From the NCBI GenBank assembly GCA_049595035.1, contig JBMYKD010000001.1, positions 173,748-237,747 on the forward strand: a DNA stretch of 64,000 nucleotides, given 5' to 3'. The translations under genes were made by a program, and so were the position numbers. The stretch comes from UBA12202 sp049595035 (lineage in GTDB: Bacteria > Pseudomonadota > Alphaproteobacteria > Puniceispirillales > UBA1172). The notes below the pieces were generated by a model that saw only the letters and a program-made list of their open reading frames with translations, ran no database searches and was not told the origin of the DNA. Positions within the stretch are counted from its first letter, which is position 1; the number at the start of each line of letters is the position of its first letter. Of this stretch, positions 63,592 through 64,000 are shown one piece after another.

Positions 63592-63738
63592 TCATCTATC
63601 CTTTTCATCATATGATGGCACAGGATAACAAAACCAACATAGTGAACAAGCGGGGATATCAATAAAACCATAAAAGACTTGTAATAAGCAAAAATTATGT
63701 AAAAATTTCTATCATGGTTAGGCATAAAGGGGGATGTG

Positions 63739-64000
63739 ATGACAAATCAGAAACTGACAGATGCAGAACTAGCAGAATATGATGAAAAAGGCTGGATCGT
63801 TCCAACATGGGAATTACCAGCAGCGTTACTGGAAGACATGCGTGAAGAATATCTTGCCTTACTAGAACGCAACCAGCACTTACAATCTGATATCATGATG
63901 GCACCGCATCAGACAAATGGCGGCTCTATGGGGGTGATAGGGTCAGAAAAATGGCTTGAGTATGCTACGCATCCCAGCATCGTATCAACAGCCAGCCAGC
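63739..64000 (+). CDS. Phytanoyl-CoA dioxygenase (PhyH) family protein, 5' part
   Basis: The first 87 codons are in the window, opening MTNQKLTDAELAEYDEKGWIVPTWELP after an AAGGGGG site. The N-terminal pattern of an acidic stretch, EYDEKGWIVP and LLEDMREEYLALLERN fits PhyH-type Fe(II)/2-oxoglutarate dioxygenases; the HxD...H metal residues would lie beyond the window. Substrate unknown; many such enzymes hydroxylate small metabolites rather than phytanoyl-CoA. Confidence 0.68.
   Translation, partial: MTNQKLTDAELAEYDEKGWIVPTWELPAALLEDMREEYLALLERNQHLQSDIMMAPHQTNGGSMGVIGSEKWLEYATHPSIVSTASQ

Noticed and set aside
1..64000. tRNA, rRNA, CRISPR, insertion sequence or prophage genes
   Set aside because: No gap is larger than about 260 bp and none showed cloverleaf arms, regular spaced repeats, transposase motifs or phage genes on reading.

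Overview
The window is dense, ordinary-looking alphaproteobacterial chromosome: short intergenic gaps, long same-strand operons, no rRNA, tRNA, CRISPR array, insertion sequence or phage gene that I can recognise. The RegB/RegA redox pair, the two-domain dCTP deaminase, the argD-argF-hslO order and the wealth of amine and N-compound catabolic genes fit an aerobic marine heterotroph of the SAR116/Rhodospirillales kind. This placement is inference from gene content; I could not run a search.

Layout. 1-16 kb is housekeeping: the 3' part of gyrB, regB-regA, metZ, a decayed S8 protease/LuxR remnant, acs, recX, an ABC-2 permease, dcd, argD-argF-hslO, a lipoprotein, trkH and folE. 16-36 kb looks like a catabolic unit for an N-heterocycle: hyuAB (ATP-dependent lactam/hydantoin hydrolase type), a polytopic membrane protein, a five-gene branched-chain-type ABC importer, a MarR regulator, and a five-gene operon with a molybdenum hydroxylase (FAD subunit plus a fused 2Fe-2S/Mo subunit), a 6-hydroxynicotinate reductase-like Fe-S protein, a UPF0280 (ApbE-like) protein and a DUF1185 protein; then ferredoxin-NADP reductase and XdhC. 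Four copies of one operator-like dyad (RTTTGTAYRCNAAY) lie before hyuA, the importer, marR/molybdenum hydroxylase and the reductase, which argues for one regulon.

36-42 kb carries a His-rich periplasmic protein, a TauE/SafE permease, an amidase, a second DUF1185 protein, an alpha/beta hydrolase, a RidA protein and an aldehyde dehydrogenase. 42-54 kb reads as a gamma-butyrobetaine/carnitine route: ADP-forming acyl-CoA ligase, acyl-CoA dehydrogenase, CaiD-like hydratase, carnitine 3-dehydrogenase-like enzyme, BKACE cleavage enzyme and a GATase1-AraC regulator, unusually joined in one operon to a type III glutamine synthetase and a split glutamate-synthase-like enzyme (GlxBCD/MgsABC type).

54-64 kb holds malonyl-CoA synthetase, a MocA-like molybdopterin nucleotidyltransferase, a 2-ketoarginine decarboxylase-like ThDP enzyme, a DMT exporter, a class V aminotransferase-like protein, a DUF218 protein, a GrdB/PrdB-like reductase homologue, a rhodanese, a small secreted protein, a ureohydrolase and the 5' end of a PhyH-type dioxygenase. 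Product names rest on motif and context reading only.
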